A stretch of 64,000 bases of DNA from Amycolatopsis decaplanina DSM 44594 (GTDB taxonomy: Bacteria > Actinomycetota > Actinomycetes > Mycobacteriales > Pseudonocardiaceae): positions 139,926 to 203,925 of the forward strand of contig NZ_AOHO01000038.1 of NCBI RefSeq assembly GCF_000342005.1, read 5' to 3'. This document shows positions 53,983 through 63,942 of the stretch, piece by piece. Positions within the stretch are counted from its first letter, which is position 1. The number at the start of each line of letters is the position of its first letter. Both the position numbers and the translations under genes were made by a program. Below the pieces are notes generated by a model. The model was not told the origin of the DNA. It made no database searches and saw only the letters and a program-made list of their open reading frames with translations.

Positions 53983-56070
53983 TCACGGCTTCCCGGACGG
54001 TGCCGGATCCGTTGCCCCCACTCCGAACACCCGCCCCAGCGCGATCACCGTCTCGTCGAGATGCCCGAGACTGGTGAGCACCGAACGCGCGCGCGGATCG
54101 TCGATCCGGTCCGCGACCGGCGTGCCGTCGTCCCGGACCAGCGTCCCGTGCCCCGAACCGCCGGGATCACCGATCGCCTTCCTCAGCACGGCGATGTTCG
54201 CCCGGATCCGCCTGGTGTACAGCAGGAGCCGGTCCGCCTCGGTGAGCAGCAGCCCGGCCTGCGACCGCGCCGCGACGTGCCGGGCGCGGAAGGCGATCGT
54301 CTCCACGGTCGTGAGCACATGCCAGCCGTAGTCACGACGGCTGCTGAGGTTCACCGGATGGGTCAGCGGCTCGATCGTCGTGCGGACCTTGTCCACCGCT
54401 CGGTCCAGATCACGCGACTTCTCGATGACATTCACGTTCTCCGCGCCGGACAACAGACCCGCGGCCTTCTCGACGAACTCGTCCAGTTCCTCCAGCAACG
54501 CCGAGACGTCGTCCAGCATCACCGCCCGCGTGCGCACCGGCACGATCACCACCGCCGCCAGCACCCCGGCGGCCGCGCCCACGGCGGTCTCCGCGACCCG
54601 GATCCACAGCACCTCGATGCTGAACGTCCCCAACAGGCTGTACAGCAGCCCGAGCATGCTGGTGATGAAGAACGCCATGATCACCTGCGACACCCGTGCC
54701 ATATAGACCATGCCGAACACGCACACCAGGATCAGCGCCAGCGTCGCCGGCACACTGCCCGACACGAGCAGGGTCAGCCCCAGTCCGCCCACGATGCCGA
54801 TCAGTGTGCCGCCGAGTCTCCGGGCGCCCTTGACGAACGTCGCCCCCGCGGTCGAGGAGCCGATGAACACCACGAACACGGTCAGCACCGCCCAGTACCA
54901 CCGCTGGCTCGACACCAGTTCCCCGCCGAGCACGGCGAGCCCGCCGCCGACCACGGCCTGGATGGCACTGCGGGTCTGGTTGTCGTAGGCGAACGCCGAC
55001 GACTTCTCTTCGTCGGGGTCTTCGGGATCGTCGGCGGCGTCGGAGACGTCGTGCTCGGCGACCCGCTGCGCGCGCACGTCGGCCAGCGCCAGTTCGGCGA
55101 GCGCCCGGCGGACGCCGTCACCGGGCGCGGCGTGCTCGTCGATCCGGCTGCCTTCCACCAGCATCCTGCTGAACTCTTCGGTCTCGCTGATCAGCGGCAG
55201 TTCCCGCGGGTCGCGCTCGATCAGCGACCGGAAGCGGCGCATCCGCGCGATCAGGTCGTCCCGGACGTCGTCGTCGAGGTCTTCGGCGCAGGTGCGCTGC
55301 ACCGTGATCGTCAGCCACTGCACCGCCAGTTCGACCTCGATCGCCCGGCGGCGGAGCCGGTTCACCGAGTCCGCGCCGGTCACCTCCGGCGCGGTGTCCT
55401 CGATGAGCAGCACGGACTCGTGCATCCGGGCGTTCGTCGTACGGAGCCGCTTGCGGGTGCGCTCGCTGCCGCCCACCGCGAGGTGATCCTCGGCCGCCCG
55501 CACCACCGCGGCGAGCCGTGCCCGGAACGCCCGCCGGATCCGGAGGAACTCCGCGTCGGTGTGCCTGCGCACCAGGATGAACCGGACCACCGCGTTGGCC
55601 GCGATCCCGATGGTCAGCGCCAGCAGCAGCGCCGGGACCTGCTTCAGATGTGTCTGCAGGAACATCGCGAAGAAGAACAGGAAGAACGACAGCGAGCCCA
55701 GCGCGATCCCGCGGGAGCCGAAGCGCTGGGCGTAGACCGCGACGAAGATCAGCGACACGAACACGACGCTGTCCAGTGGCGGCACCGCCGAACCCACACT
55801 CGCCGCGGTGAGCGACGCCGCACCGAGCACCAGCCCCAGTACCAGCGTCACCGCCTGCTGCCCGGGGGTCTCGTCGTTGACGGTGAAGGCGGACGTCATC
55901 GCGGCGATCGCGGCGACGAGGGTGACCGTGAGCGGCTGGTGGAACGGCAGGATGGCCAGCACCGCGACGACGATGCTGAGCACGGCCGAGAAACCGAGCC
56001 GGAGCCGGACCAGGCCGGGATCGGAGGCGACCAGACGGTCGGTCGTGGCCTGGGTGATGCGGGAGATCAT
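53983..56070 (-). CDS. FUSC-family membrane protein (aromatic acid exporter-like)
   Basis: 695 aa from the ATG at 56070, which overlaps the stop of the upstream gene (ATGA). Two sets of membrane helices: an N-terminal block (LGFSAVLSIVVAVLAILPFH; SFFLFFFAMFLQTHL) and a C-terminal block (RWYWAVLTVFVVFIGSSTAG, GGTLIGIVGGLGLTLLVSGS) separated by a long soluble linker. This is the layout of FUSC/AaeB-like proteins. Substrate unknown; export of aromatic acids or related compounds is the family's common role. Confidence 0.85.
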   Translation of the reverse strand: MISRITQATTDRLVASDPGLVRLRLGFSAVLSIVVAVLAILPFHQPLTVTLVAAIAAMTSAFTVNDETPGQQAVTLVLGLVLGAASLTAASVGSAVPPLDSVVFVSLIFVAVYAQRFGSRGIALGSLSFFLFFFAMFLQTHLKQVPALLLALTIGIAANAVVRFILVRRHTDAEFLRIRRAFRARLAAVVRAAEDHLAVGGSERTRKRLRTTNARMHESVLLIEDTAPEVTGADSVNRLRRRAIEVELAVQWLTITVQRTCAEDLDDDVRDDLIARMRRFRSLIERDPRELPLISETEEFSRMLVEGSRIDEHAAPGDGVRRALAELALADVRAQRVAEHDVSDAADDPEDPDEEKSSAFAYDNQTRSAIQAVVGGGLAVLGGELVSSQRWYWAVLTVFVVFIGSSTAGATFVKGARRLGGTLIGIVGGLGLTLLVSGSVPATLALILVCVFGMVYMARVSQVIMAFFITSMLGLLYSLLGTFSIEVLWIRVAETAVGAAAGVLAAVVIVPVRTRAVMLDDVSALLEELDEFVEKAAGLLSGAENVNVIEKSRDLDRAVDKVRTTIEPLTHPVNLSSRRDYGWHVLTTVETIAFRARHVAARSQAGLLLTEADRLLLYTRRIRANIAVLRKAIGDPGGSGHGTLVRDDGTPVADRIDDPRARSVLTSLGHLDETVIALGRVFGVGATDPAPSGKP

Positions 56071-59000
56071 CGGGCGAGCAGCTCTCCTTGGGCGAGGGTG
56101 ACCCGCCGTGCGGTGGACGAGGTGACGCGAAGACGGTATCGGGCGTACCGCGCCGGCTCGGCGAGGGCGAACGGCCGCGTCTGACGGCGCCAACGGAACG
56201 TCTCGCCCTCACGCTGGTCCAGCAGCGTCCAGCGCTCACCGTCGTCGGACCCTTCCAGCACCCACGAACGCGGATCACCCCGGCGGCTTCCCGAGGTCAG
56301 CGTGTACATCACGACATCGCGTGACGCGTCTCCGACAGGGAACTCGATGACGGGGTCGCGCTCGGAGAAGGTGACCTCCGTCTTGGTGGTGTCGTCGAAC
56401 AGGGGACCATCGCCCACCGTGATGTCCGTCAGCGGGTGCGGCGCGGCGGGCTCGGCGGGGGAACGGCCCCAGTCCGACGGCTGCTCGCCCATCGTGAACT
56501 CCAGCAAGGCGCCCTCGGTCAGCACGGAATGCGCGAGCGTGCTGCTCTCGTGCGGACGCCCGTCGATCGTCAGCCCGTGGACGTACACGGTGTCGTCGGT
56601 GTTGCCGGGCGCCTCGATGACCAGGTCCTTACCGTTCTCCAGGTGGACGGTCGCTTTCGTGAACAGCGGCGAGCCGATCGCGTACTCGGGGCTGCCCATC
56701 GCCAGCGGGTAGAACCCGAGCGCGGCGAAGACGTACCAAGCGGACATCTCGCCGTTGTCCTCGTCGCCCGGGTAACCCTGGCCGAGGTCGCTGCCGACGT
56801 AGAGTCGCCGCAGGACCTCCCGCACGATCCGTTGCGTCTTCGAGGGCGCGCCCGCGTGGTGGTAAATCCACGGGATGTGGTGGGACGGCTGGTTGGAATG
56901 CCCGTACTGTCCCATCCGGACGTCGCGGGCCTCGGTCATCTCGTGGATCAGACCACCGTAGGAACCCGGTTTGCGGCCGGTCTCCGGGGTCGCGAAGAAA
57001 GTGTCCAGTTTGGACTCCAGCGCCTCGGTGCCGCCGTGTAGCGCGGCGAGCCCGGCGCCGTCGTGCGGAACGGAGAACGCGGTGTTCCAGGAGTTCGTCT
57101 CGGTGAAGTCGCCGCCCCACGCTTCGGGGTCGTAACCCGCGGCACCGAAATGACGGCTCCCGTCGCGGTCGCGGCCCTGGAAGAACCCGATCAAGTGGTC
57201 GAAGTGGTTCGCGTACTGCTGCGAGCGCTGCCGGAGATACGCGGCGTCGTCATGGTGTCCGAGCGCCTCGGCGAAATTGGCCAGGCCGAAGTCGTTGACG
57301 CAGCCTTCCAGCGCCCACGACAGGCCCTCATGGACAGATGTGGGCGTGAACCCGAGGAAGATCGACTCGTGCAGGCCCTTCCGGCCGACGCTCTGCCCGC
57401 GCGGCGTCACCGTCGCGTTCTTCAGCGCCGCTTCGTAGGCGGCCTCGACGTCGAATCCGCGCACACCCTTGAGGTACGCGTCGGCGAACGCCACGTCGGA
57501 GCTGGTGCCCGTCATGAGGTTGGCGTAGCCGGGGGAGGACCAGCGGGAGATCCAGCCGCCTTCGCGGTACTGCTGGACGAACCCGTCGATCATCCGCCCG
57601 CACCGGCCAGGAATGAGCAGGGCGTACGCGGGCCACGTGGTGCGATAGGTGTCCCAGAAGCCGTTGTTGACGTACATCTCGCCGTCCACGACCTTCGCGC
57701 CGGTCGTGGTTCGCGTGCTGGGCCGGAGACGGCGGACGACCGGGCTCGCGTGGCGGACGCCCTTCGGCGTGTCCTCGTGCGCGGAGTTCGGATACAGGAA
57801 CAGCCGGTAGAGGTTGGAGTAGAACGTGTTGCGCTGGTCCTCGGTCGCTCCCTCGATCTCGACCCGGTCCAGCACCTCGGCCCACTGCGCGCGGGCCTGG
57901 TCACGGACCTGCTCGAAGCTCGTGCCGGCGGGGATCTCCTGGTCGAGGTTCCGCTTCGCCTGCGCGAGGCTGATCAGCGACGTCGCGATCCGCATCGTCA
58001 CCTCGCTCGCCGCGAACTCCAGGAACCCGGTCACCGTGCGCCACGCCGGGCGCCGGATCTTCCCGCCGCGTTCGGCCGGGACGTCGAACTCGGCGTGGAC
58101 GAACATCCGCCGCGCCCCGGCCGACAACCTGCTGCGGACCCAGGTGTGGCCGGTGACCACGGCCTTCGCGGCGTCGAGCCCATGCTTCTCGATGCGCAGA
58201 CCGCCCCGGTTGCGGGCGTTGTCGAACAGCAGCCAGCCACGGTCACCCGGGAAGGTGAACCGGAACAGCGCCGCGTGATCCGCCGGTGCGATGTCGGTGG
58301 TGATGCCGTTGGCGAACCGGACGCCGTAGTGATGCGGCCGGTCGACCTCGTCGTCATGGGAGAACGCGAGCGCGCGGCGGGACCGGTCCGCCTCGACCGG
58401 GCCGATTCCCGGCATCACCTGAAAGGTGTGCCGGTCGCCCATCCACGGACTCGGCTGATGCGACAGCGCGAACGCCTGCAGCGCCGGGCGGTTCGTGTCG
58501 TCGTTGTGCCGGTGGTAGCTGTAGATCCAGTTGGTGACGCTCGCGTCGGTGACCGGGGTCCAGAAGTTGAAGCCGTGCGGGACGGCCGTCGCGGGGAAGT
58601 TGTTGCCCCGCGAGAACTTGTCGCTGGAATGCGTGCCGCGGGTGGTGCGGACGTGGTCGACAGGTTCGCGGATCTCGATCGCGCGCTCGGTGATCCGGAC
58701 GTCGTCCACCCAGCCCGCGCTCTCGCCGTCCGGCGGTTCGCTGACCAGGACGATCCGGGCGATCCGCCGTCCGGTGAACTCGCCCAGCCTGCGGCGCACG
58801 AGATTCCACTGGTCCACGTACAGCGTCTTGTCCAAGCCCTGCTTCGTGGCGCTGAACCCGGCGGACGTCCCGTCGGTGAACTCGACGTCCAGCGCCACGA
58901 AGGTGCTGCGATAGCTGGGCACGGCGTCGGTCTCGGCTTCGGGGAAGACCACATAGGACAGTTCTGTGTGGCCGGTGACCTCGATGTCCACTTCGAACAC

Positions 59001-59165
59001 CGTCGCGCGCAGCGTGTTCTCGTAGCGGAGGGCGTGTGCGCCGGTGAAGCCGACGTCGGTCTTGGCGGTCGGCGACGAGCGCGGTCCGGTGCCGACGCGC
59101 AAGGCCGGGTCCACCGGCTGCGGATCACCCGTTTCGAAGGAGGAGAAGAACCCGGTGATCGTCAC
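56067..59165 (-). CDS. GH92 alpha-mannosidase-like glycoside hydrolase
   Basis: 1032 aa from the GTG at 59165; the upstream part of the open frame is an antisense shadow. The N-terminal beta-sandwich starts TITGFFSSFETGDPQP. The catalytic (alpha/alpha)6 part has the GH92 signatures: HGFNFWTPVTDAS, MYVNNGFWDTYRTTWPAYAL, HESIFLGFTPTSVHEGLSWA and GYPGDEDNGEMSAWYVFAAL near residue 770, which carries the family's acidic base residues. GH92 enzymes are calcium-dependent exo-alpha-mannosidases. A C-terminal beta module follows, F5/8-like (RRGDPRSWVLEGSDDGERWT). No signal peptide is apparent from this start. Its stop overlaps the FUSC start. Confidence 0.9.
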   Translation of the reverse strand: MTITGFFSSFETGDPQPVDPALRVGTGPRSSPTAKTDVGFTGAHALRYENTLRATVFEVDIEVTGHTELSYVVFPEAETDAVPSYRSTFVALDVEFTDGTSAGFSATKQGLDKTLYVDQWNLVRRRLGEFTGRRIARIVLVSEPPDGESAGWVDDVRITERAIEIREPVDHVRTTRGTHSSDKFSRGNNFPATAVPHGFNFWTPVTDASVTNWIYSYHRHNDDTNRPALQAFALSHQPSPWMGDRHTFQVMPGIGPVEADRSRRALAFSHDDEVDRPHHYGVRFANGITTDIAPADHAALFRFTFPGDRGWLLFDNARNRGGLRIEKHGLDAAKAVVTGHTWVRSRLSAGARRMFVHAEFDVPAERGGKIRRPAWRTVTGFLEFAASEVTMRIATSLISLAQAKRNLDQEIPAGTSFEQVRDQARAQWAEVLDRVEIEGATEDQRNTFYSNLYRLFLYPNSAHEDTPKGVRHASPVVRRLRPSTRTTTGAKVVDGEMYVNNGFWDTYRTTWPAYALLIPGRCGRMIDGFVQQYREGGWISRWSSPGYANLMTGTSSDVAFADAYLKGVRGFDVEAAYEAALKNATVTPRGQSVGRKGLHESIFLGFTPTSVHEGLSWALEGCVNDFGLANFAEALGHHDDAAYLRQRSQQYANHFDHLIGFFQGRDRDGSRHFGAAGYDPEAWGGDFTETNSWNTAFSVPHDGAGLAALHGGTEALESKLDTFFATPETGRKPGSYGGLIHEMTEARDVRMGQYGHSNQPSHHIPWIYHHAGAPSKTQRIVREVLRRLYVGSDLGQGYPGDEDNGEMSAWYVFAALGFYPLAMGSPEYAIGSPLFTKATVHLENGKDLVIEAPGNTDDTVYVHGLTIDGRPHESSTLAHSVLTEGALLEFTMGEQPSDWGRSPAEPAAPHPLTDITVGDGPLFDDTTKTEVTFSERDPVIEFPVGDASRDVVMYTLTSGSRRGDPRSWVLEGSDDGERWTLLDQREGETFRWRRQTRPFALAEPARYARYRLRVTSSTARRVTLAQGELLAR

Positions 59166-59224
59166 CAGGCCACCGTAACCCGCACACGTGGGCCCGGCTC
59201 GGTGTGGCTCTCGCAAGCAGGTGA

Positions 59225-59983
59225 CTAATCGCGGGACGCGAGGAACTCCTCGAAGGTGCCCACCCCGGTCGCGTTCTCCGGTGTCAGGTTGCCGCCGGCG
59301 CGGAACGCCCGGGCCGCCTTGCCCGGTAGCCACAGCGACACGATCGGCTTCCGGCGCCCCATCGACCGCTGGTACGCCTCCGCCAGGTCACGCGCGGTCC
59401 GCACCTCGGGGCCGCCCATGTCCGGCACTCGCCCCGACGGCTCACCGGACGCCAGCGCGACGAGCCGGTCCGCGACGTCGCCGGTGCTGACCGGCTGGAA
59501 CCGGAAACCCGACGGCATGACCGTCACCGGCAGCCGCCGCTGCGCCGCCGACGCCCGCGCGACGAGCTCGTGGAACTGCGTCGCGCGCAGCACCGTCCAC
59601 GGCAGACCGGACTCCTCGATCACCTTCTCCGAGGCCAGCTTCTCGTTGTAGTAGAAGAACCGGATCACGTCGATGCCGACGATCGAGATGTACACCAGAT
59701 GCGGACGGCCCGCCCGCCGCGCCGCCTCGACCAGATTCCGCGTCACCTGCTCGTCCCCGCGCCCCAGGGTCGAGGCGCAATGGATGATCGCCGAGACACC
59801 GTCGACCGCCTCGGCGACGCCGTCACCGGTCCGCAGATCACACCGTGCCCACTCGTGCGGCTCATCCGCGGGACGCGGCCGCCGGCTCATGATCCGGACC
59901 GGCCGTTCGGCGGCCGTCAGCCGCCGCACCACCGCACGGCCGAGGTCGCCGGTACCGCCGGTCACCAGAATCGGGTTCGCCAC
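59225..59983 (-). CDS. NmrA/SDR-like NAD(P)-binding protein
   Basis: 252 aa from the GTG at 59983, which has GGAGGATCAAG in front. Rossmann motif VTGGTGDLGRAVVRRL near residue 7, then CASTLGRGDEQVTRNLVEAA and a late MGGPEVRTARDLAEAYQRSM. This is the NAD(P)H-binding 'epimerase/oxidoreductase' group that accompanies ECF41 sigma factors. It directly follows the sigma gene (31 bp), so the pair is probably an operon with the sigma as its regulator. Confidence 0.88.
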   Translation of the reverse strand: MANPILVTGGTGDLGRAVVRRLTAAERPVRIMSRRPRPADEPHEWARCDLRTGDGVAEAVDGVSAIIHCASTLGRGDEQVTRNLVEAARRAGRPHLVYISIVGIDVIRFFYYNEKLASEKVIEESGLPWTVLRATQFHELVARASAAQRRLPVTVMPSGFRFQPVSTGDVADRLVALASGEPSGRVPDMGGPEVRTARDLAEAYQRSMGRRKPIVSLWLPGKAARAFRAGGNLTPENATGVGTFEEFLASRD

Positions 59984-60014
59984 CTTGATCCTCCGTTCAC
60001 GAGAGCTTCCACCC

Positions 60015-60911
60015 TCAAGAACCGGCGGGCCATCCGGAACGTGACAGCTGCCCCGAGAGGAACGTGAGCTTGTCCGGATTCGCGACCGCGCGGAGCCCGC
60101 GGATCCGCCCGTCCACGACCTCGAACCCGAGGATGCCGAACAGGACGTCACCGGCCGTCGCGACCACCGCCGGACCGCCGTTGACCTCGAGGATCTCGAT
60201 CGACACGTGCCCGGCGCCGTCGAACATCCCGGCGTACAGGCGCGCGACCTTGGCCGCGCCGTGCACCGGACGCCGGGCCGCGGTGACCTTGCCGCCGCCG
60301 TCCGACCACGCCGTGACGTCGGCGGTCAGCAGATTCTCCAGAGCGGGCAGATCGCCGTCCCGCGCCGCCGACAGGAAGCTTTCGACGAGTTTCCCGAGAT
60401 GCCGCGGGTCTGAAATCCGTCGCTCGTCCGTGCGGTCCAGGGCCCGTCGCGCGCGGCTGTGCAACTGGCGCGAATTGACCTCGGAGACGTCGAGGATCGC
60501 GGCGATCTCTCGATGGCTGTAGGCGAAGGCCTCCTTCAATACGAACACCGCCCGCTCGACCGGGCTGAGCTGCTCCAGCAACACCAGCATCGCCAGCGAC
60601 ACCGAATCCCGCTGCTCCGCCGTCTCCAGCGGACCGAGCACGTCATCCGAGGTCAGGACCGGTTCGGGCAGCCATGGCCCGACGTACCGCTCTCGCTGTG
60701 CCCTGGCCGAGGTCAGCCGGTTCAGACAGAGATTGGTGACCACTTTCGCCAGCCATGCCCGAGGCGACGCGATCGACCCGCGCTCGGCGCTCGCCCACTT
60801 CGGGTAGGCGTCTTGGACGGCGTCTTCCGCCTCCGCCGCCGAACCGAGCAGGCGGTACGCGAGCCCGAACATGGCGGGCCGGAGCCGCTCGAACTCCGCG
60901 ACGCCGTCCAT
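60015..60911 (-). CDS. ECF41-family RNA polymerase sigma factor
   Basis: 298 aa from the ATG at 60911 with GGGAG upstream; a GTG 12 nt earlier is possible. Sigma region 2 (RPAMFGLAYRLLGSAAEAED), region 4 (LSPVERAVFVLKEAFAYSHR), and the WLPEP linker motif identify ECF41. The C-terminal SnoaL-like extension (about 190-298; ALENLLTADVTAWSDGGGK) acts as an in-built regulator of activity in this family, replacing an anti-sigma factor. The downstream NmrA-like gene is a typical ECF41 partner. Confidence 0.93.
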   Translation of the reverse strand: MDGVAEFERLRPAMFGLAYRLLGSAAEAEDAVQDAYPKWASAERGSIASPRAWLAKVVTNLCLNRLTSARAQRERYVGPWLPEPVLTSDDVLGPLETAEQRDSVSLAMLVLLEQLSPVERAVFVLKEAFAYSHREIAAILDVSEVNSRQLHSRARRALDRTDERRISDPRHLGKLVESFLSAARDGDLPALENLLTADVTAWSDGGGKVTAARRPVHGAAKVARLYAGMFDGAGHVSIEILEVNGGPAVVATAGDVLFGILGFEVVDGRIRGLRAVANPDKLTFLSGQLSRSGWPAGS

Positions 60912-61129
60912 CAAGTCTCCCACCGGAAATCGCCGGTGTTCAGGTCACTCCCGACCCGATCCCCATCGGACACGATCTTCCCCTACGAATCCCACCGAAT
61001 CCTTTGTGGACACCACGACGCCGGGGTAACCGCTCACCGGGATGGGCGTACCTGATCGGCGCTGACGTCCGCTGTGACTGTATCGGTACGAATGGAACGT
61101 CTGCGTCACCACCGAGAGAGGGGTCTGGA

Positions 61130-63913
61130 GTGACGTCACGTTCGTCGCGTTCGCGTGCCTCGCTGTGCGCCGCGACCGCCATCACAGTGTTAGCGCTGGT
61201 CACAGCGCCCCAAGCCGGTGCGGCACCGGCGCCGGGCGCCGTGCACACCACACCGGACAGATCCGGAAAGGACGTCGATGTCCGCGACACGGCGAGAACC
61301 AGCCCGCGCGTTCTCGCCGCGCGGGATCGGCTCGCGGCGTCGCGGGCGAACTCCGTCGCGAAGGCGCGGGCGGAACTGGGCAACCAGGCCCTGCTCGACT
61401 TCGACGAGCTGACCGGCACGCCCCGCGTCCTGGCCCGCACCGACGGTTTCCTCACCGGACCGAGCGGCGGGTCGCCCCGCGACATCGTGCTGAACTACCT
61501 GCGGGAGAAGGAAGGCCTCGTCGGCCTCAGCGCCGGTGACACCGCGAAACTGAACCTGCGCAGGGACTACGTCGACGTCGAAGGCACGCACCATCTGTCC
61601 TTCACCCAGTCCGTCGGCGGGGTGCCGGTCTTCGGCAACGGGTTGAAGGCGCACGTCACCAAGGACGGCAGGCTGATCCAGCTGGACGGCTCTCCGGTGC
61701 GTGACCTTCCCTCGTCGCTCGGCGCGGCCACGCTGGCCGCACCCGGCCCGGACTCCCAGCAGGTCGCGTTCCTGACCGGCGACGGGATCCGCCCCGCCTG
61801 GTACACCCTCGCCAAACCCGCCGTGGACAAGATGTTCCAGGAGGTGACCGACGCCGGCACCGGCAAGCTGCTCTACCGCAAGAACCTGATGAACCACGCC
61901 AACGACGCCGACGGCGCCAAGGGCCTCGCCTGGGAGGCGCAGCCCGGCCCGCAGAAGCAGGTCAACCTGACTCAGAAGGGCTGGCTGTCCGCCGACGCCA
62001 AGACACTGGACGGCAACGTCGCGCACGTCGCCGCCGACGTCAACGGCGACCAGAAATTCCAGCCGCACGAAGAGATCGGGCCGAACACCGACGGCACCTT
62101 CCGGTACAAGTTCACCGACTTCAACGCCGCCGTCGGTCCGCCGTGCTCGACGGCGCGGCCGTGCTCCTGGGACCCGAAGACACCAGGATCGTGGGCGAAG
62201 AACAGGGAACAGAACGCCGTGCAGGCACTGGCCTACGTCGGGAGTTTCCACGACCACCTCGCGTCCTTCCCGATCGGCTTCACCCGCGAGGCGGGCAACT
62301 TCGAGAAGGTCGACGGCGACGCCGTCCAGGTCCACACCCTGCTCGGTGCTCAGGAACCGGGCTACTACGACAACGCGTTCATGGGCACCCCACCGGACGG
62401 CCTGCCGCCGACGATGGGGATGTTCCTGTTCCACGACCCCAGGGACCCGAGCGACCCGTTCCTCGCGGCGAACTCCGCCGACGACGCCACGATCATCCAC
62501 CACGAGTACACCCACGGTCTGTCCAACCGGCTCGTCGTCGACGCGTAGGGAAACTCCACCCTGAACTCCCTGCAGTCCGGCGCCATGGGCGAGGCCTGGA
62601 GCGACTGGTACGCCTTCGACTACCTCGTCGGGCGCAACGCGATCAAGGACACCAAGGCTCCCGGTGAACTCCTCGGCGGCGACTACGTCAGCGACGGCAA
62701 ACCCCTCGCCCGCACCCAGCCGCTGGACTGCCCGGTCGGCGCCGGTGCGCCGCGGTGCCCCGGCACGCCTGGGGCCGGCCCCGGTGGCTACACCTACGGC
62801 GATCTCGGCCGGATCATCGGCTTCCCGGAGGTGCACGCCGATGGTGAGATCTGGGCGAGCACGCTGTGGGACGTCCGCTCGGCGCTCGGTGTGCAGCTGA
62901 CGCGAGCGCTGGTCACGCGCGCGATGGAGCTTTCGCCAGCGTCGCCGTCCTTCCTGGACATGCGGAACGCGATCCTGCAGGCCGACACGGTGATCAACGG
63001 CGGCCGCGCGCACGCCGAACTGTGGAAGGCCTTCGCCGCCCGTGGCATGGGCTACTTCGCCGCGTCGATCACCGGCGCCGACACCGGACCGGCCGAGGAC
63101 TTCTCCACCCCGCCGCCCGCGGGCACCCCGACCGGGACAGTGACCGGCAAGGTCACCGACCGCGAAGGCGGGGCCCCGATCGCGGGTGTCGCCGTCCGGT
63201 TCAGCGGGCACGACTCCGGTTTCGCCGGGTCGCTGTCCGCGGTCACCGACGCGGCCGGCGTCTACACCATTCCCGGGGTGCTCCCGGGTACCTATCCGAA
63301 GGTCTATGCCTCCGGCGGCGGCGCGGACAGCGAGACACGCGCGGTCTCGGTGCGGTCGGGGACCAGCAAGGTCGACTGGGCGCTGCGGTTCAACTGGGCC
63401 TCCAGCGACGCGGGTGCCGGTGTCACCGCGTTCAACGGCGAGGACTTCACCCCGTACGGCTGCGGTCCCGGCGATCTCGTGACCTCGTCGGTGCTCGGCG
63501 GTGGCGGCTGGTCGACCGACAAGGTCGTCCGCCCCGACGGCACGGTCGAGACGCGGTTCGTCACGATCAAGCTCGGCAAACCCGTCAACGTGAGCGCCAT
63601 CGAGATCGACCCGTCCAACGTCTGCGGCGACGACCCGCCCGCCGCGGCCAAGGACGTCACCGTCGAAACCTCGGTGGACGGCACGACCTGGGTGAAGGCG
63701 GGCACCGGCGACTTCAAACCCGCCGACCTGAACAAGCTCACCGCGCTCCCGCTCGCGCCGGGCAGCGCCGCGGGTGTGAAGTTCGTGCGGCTGACCGTCT
63801 CGTCCAACCAGCTGTCGTTCTATCCGGACAAGACGTGCTCGCCGCAGCCGTCGACGGCCGGATGTCTCTACCTGGACGTGCAGAAGCTGGCGGTGCGGGG
63901 CGCTCCCGCCTGA
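61130..63913 (+). pseudogene. M36 (fungalysin-like) metalloprotease gene with in-frame TAG
   Basis: A 928-codon frame beginning with GTG at 61130, interrupted only by TAG at 62546-62548; the second half re-opens in the same frame (next ATG 62585). Signal peptide (ASLCAATAITVLALVTAP), FTP propeptide (DIVLNYLREKEGLVGLSAGD), then the M36 catalytic domain with zinc motif HHEYTHGLSNRLVVDA just before the stop. The expected third ligand Glu (GAMGEAWSDWY) lies just after the stop, so the zinc site is split. C-terminal CarboxypepD_reg-like (GKVTDREGGAPIAGVAVRFS) and F5/8-like modules follow. TAG differs from TAC or CAG by one base, so it looks like a point mutation or sequencing error; readthrough is a third option. 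Confidence 0.8.
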
Positions 63914-63924
63914 TCCGCTGACCT

Positions 63925-63942
63925 GATGTCCGTGAAGACATC
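63925..63942 (+). terminator. Terminator of the M36 gene
   Basis: GATGTC (63925-63930) with GACATC (63937-63942), loop CGTGAA, then a T-rich stretch (GGGTTTTGTTT). The remaining 58 bp to the window edge show nothing else. Confidence 0.6.

Noticed and set aside
53920..56184. 754-aa plus-strand frame opposite FUSC
   Set aside because: His/Arg-rich antisense shadow; the FUSC frame has clear membrane helices.
57063..59228. 721-aa plus-strand frame
   Set aside because: Antisense of GH92 with no motif.
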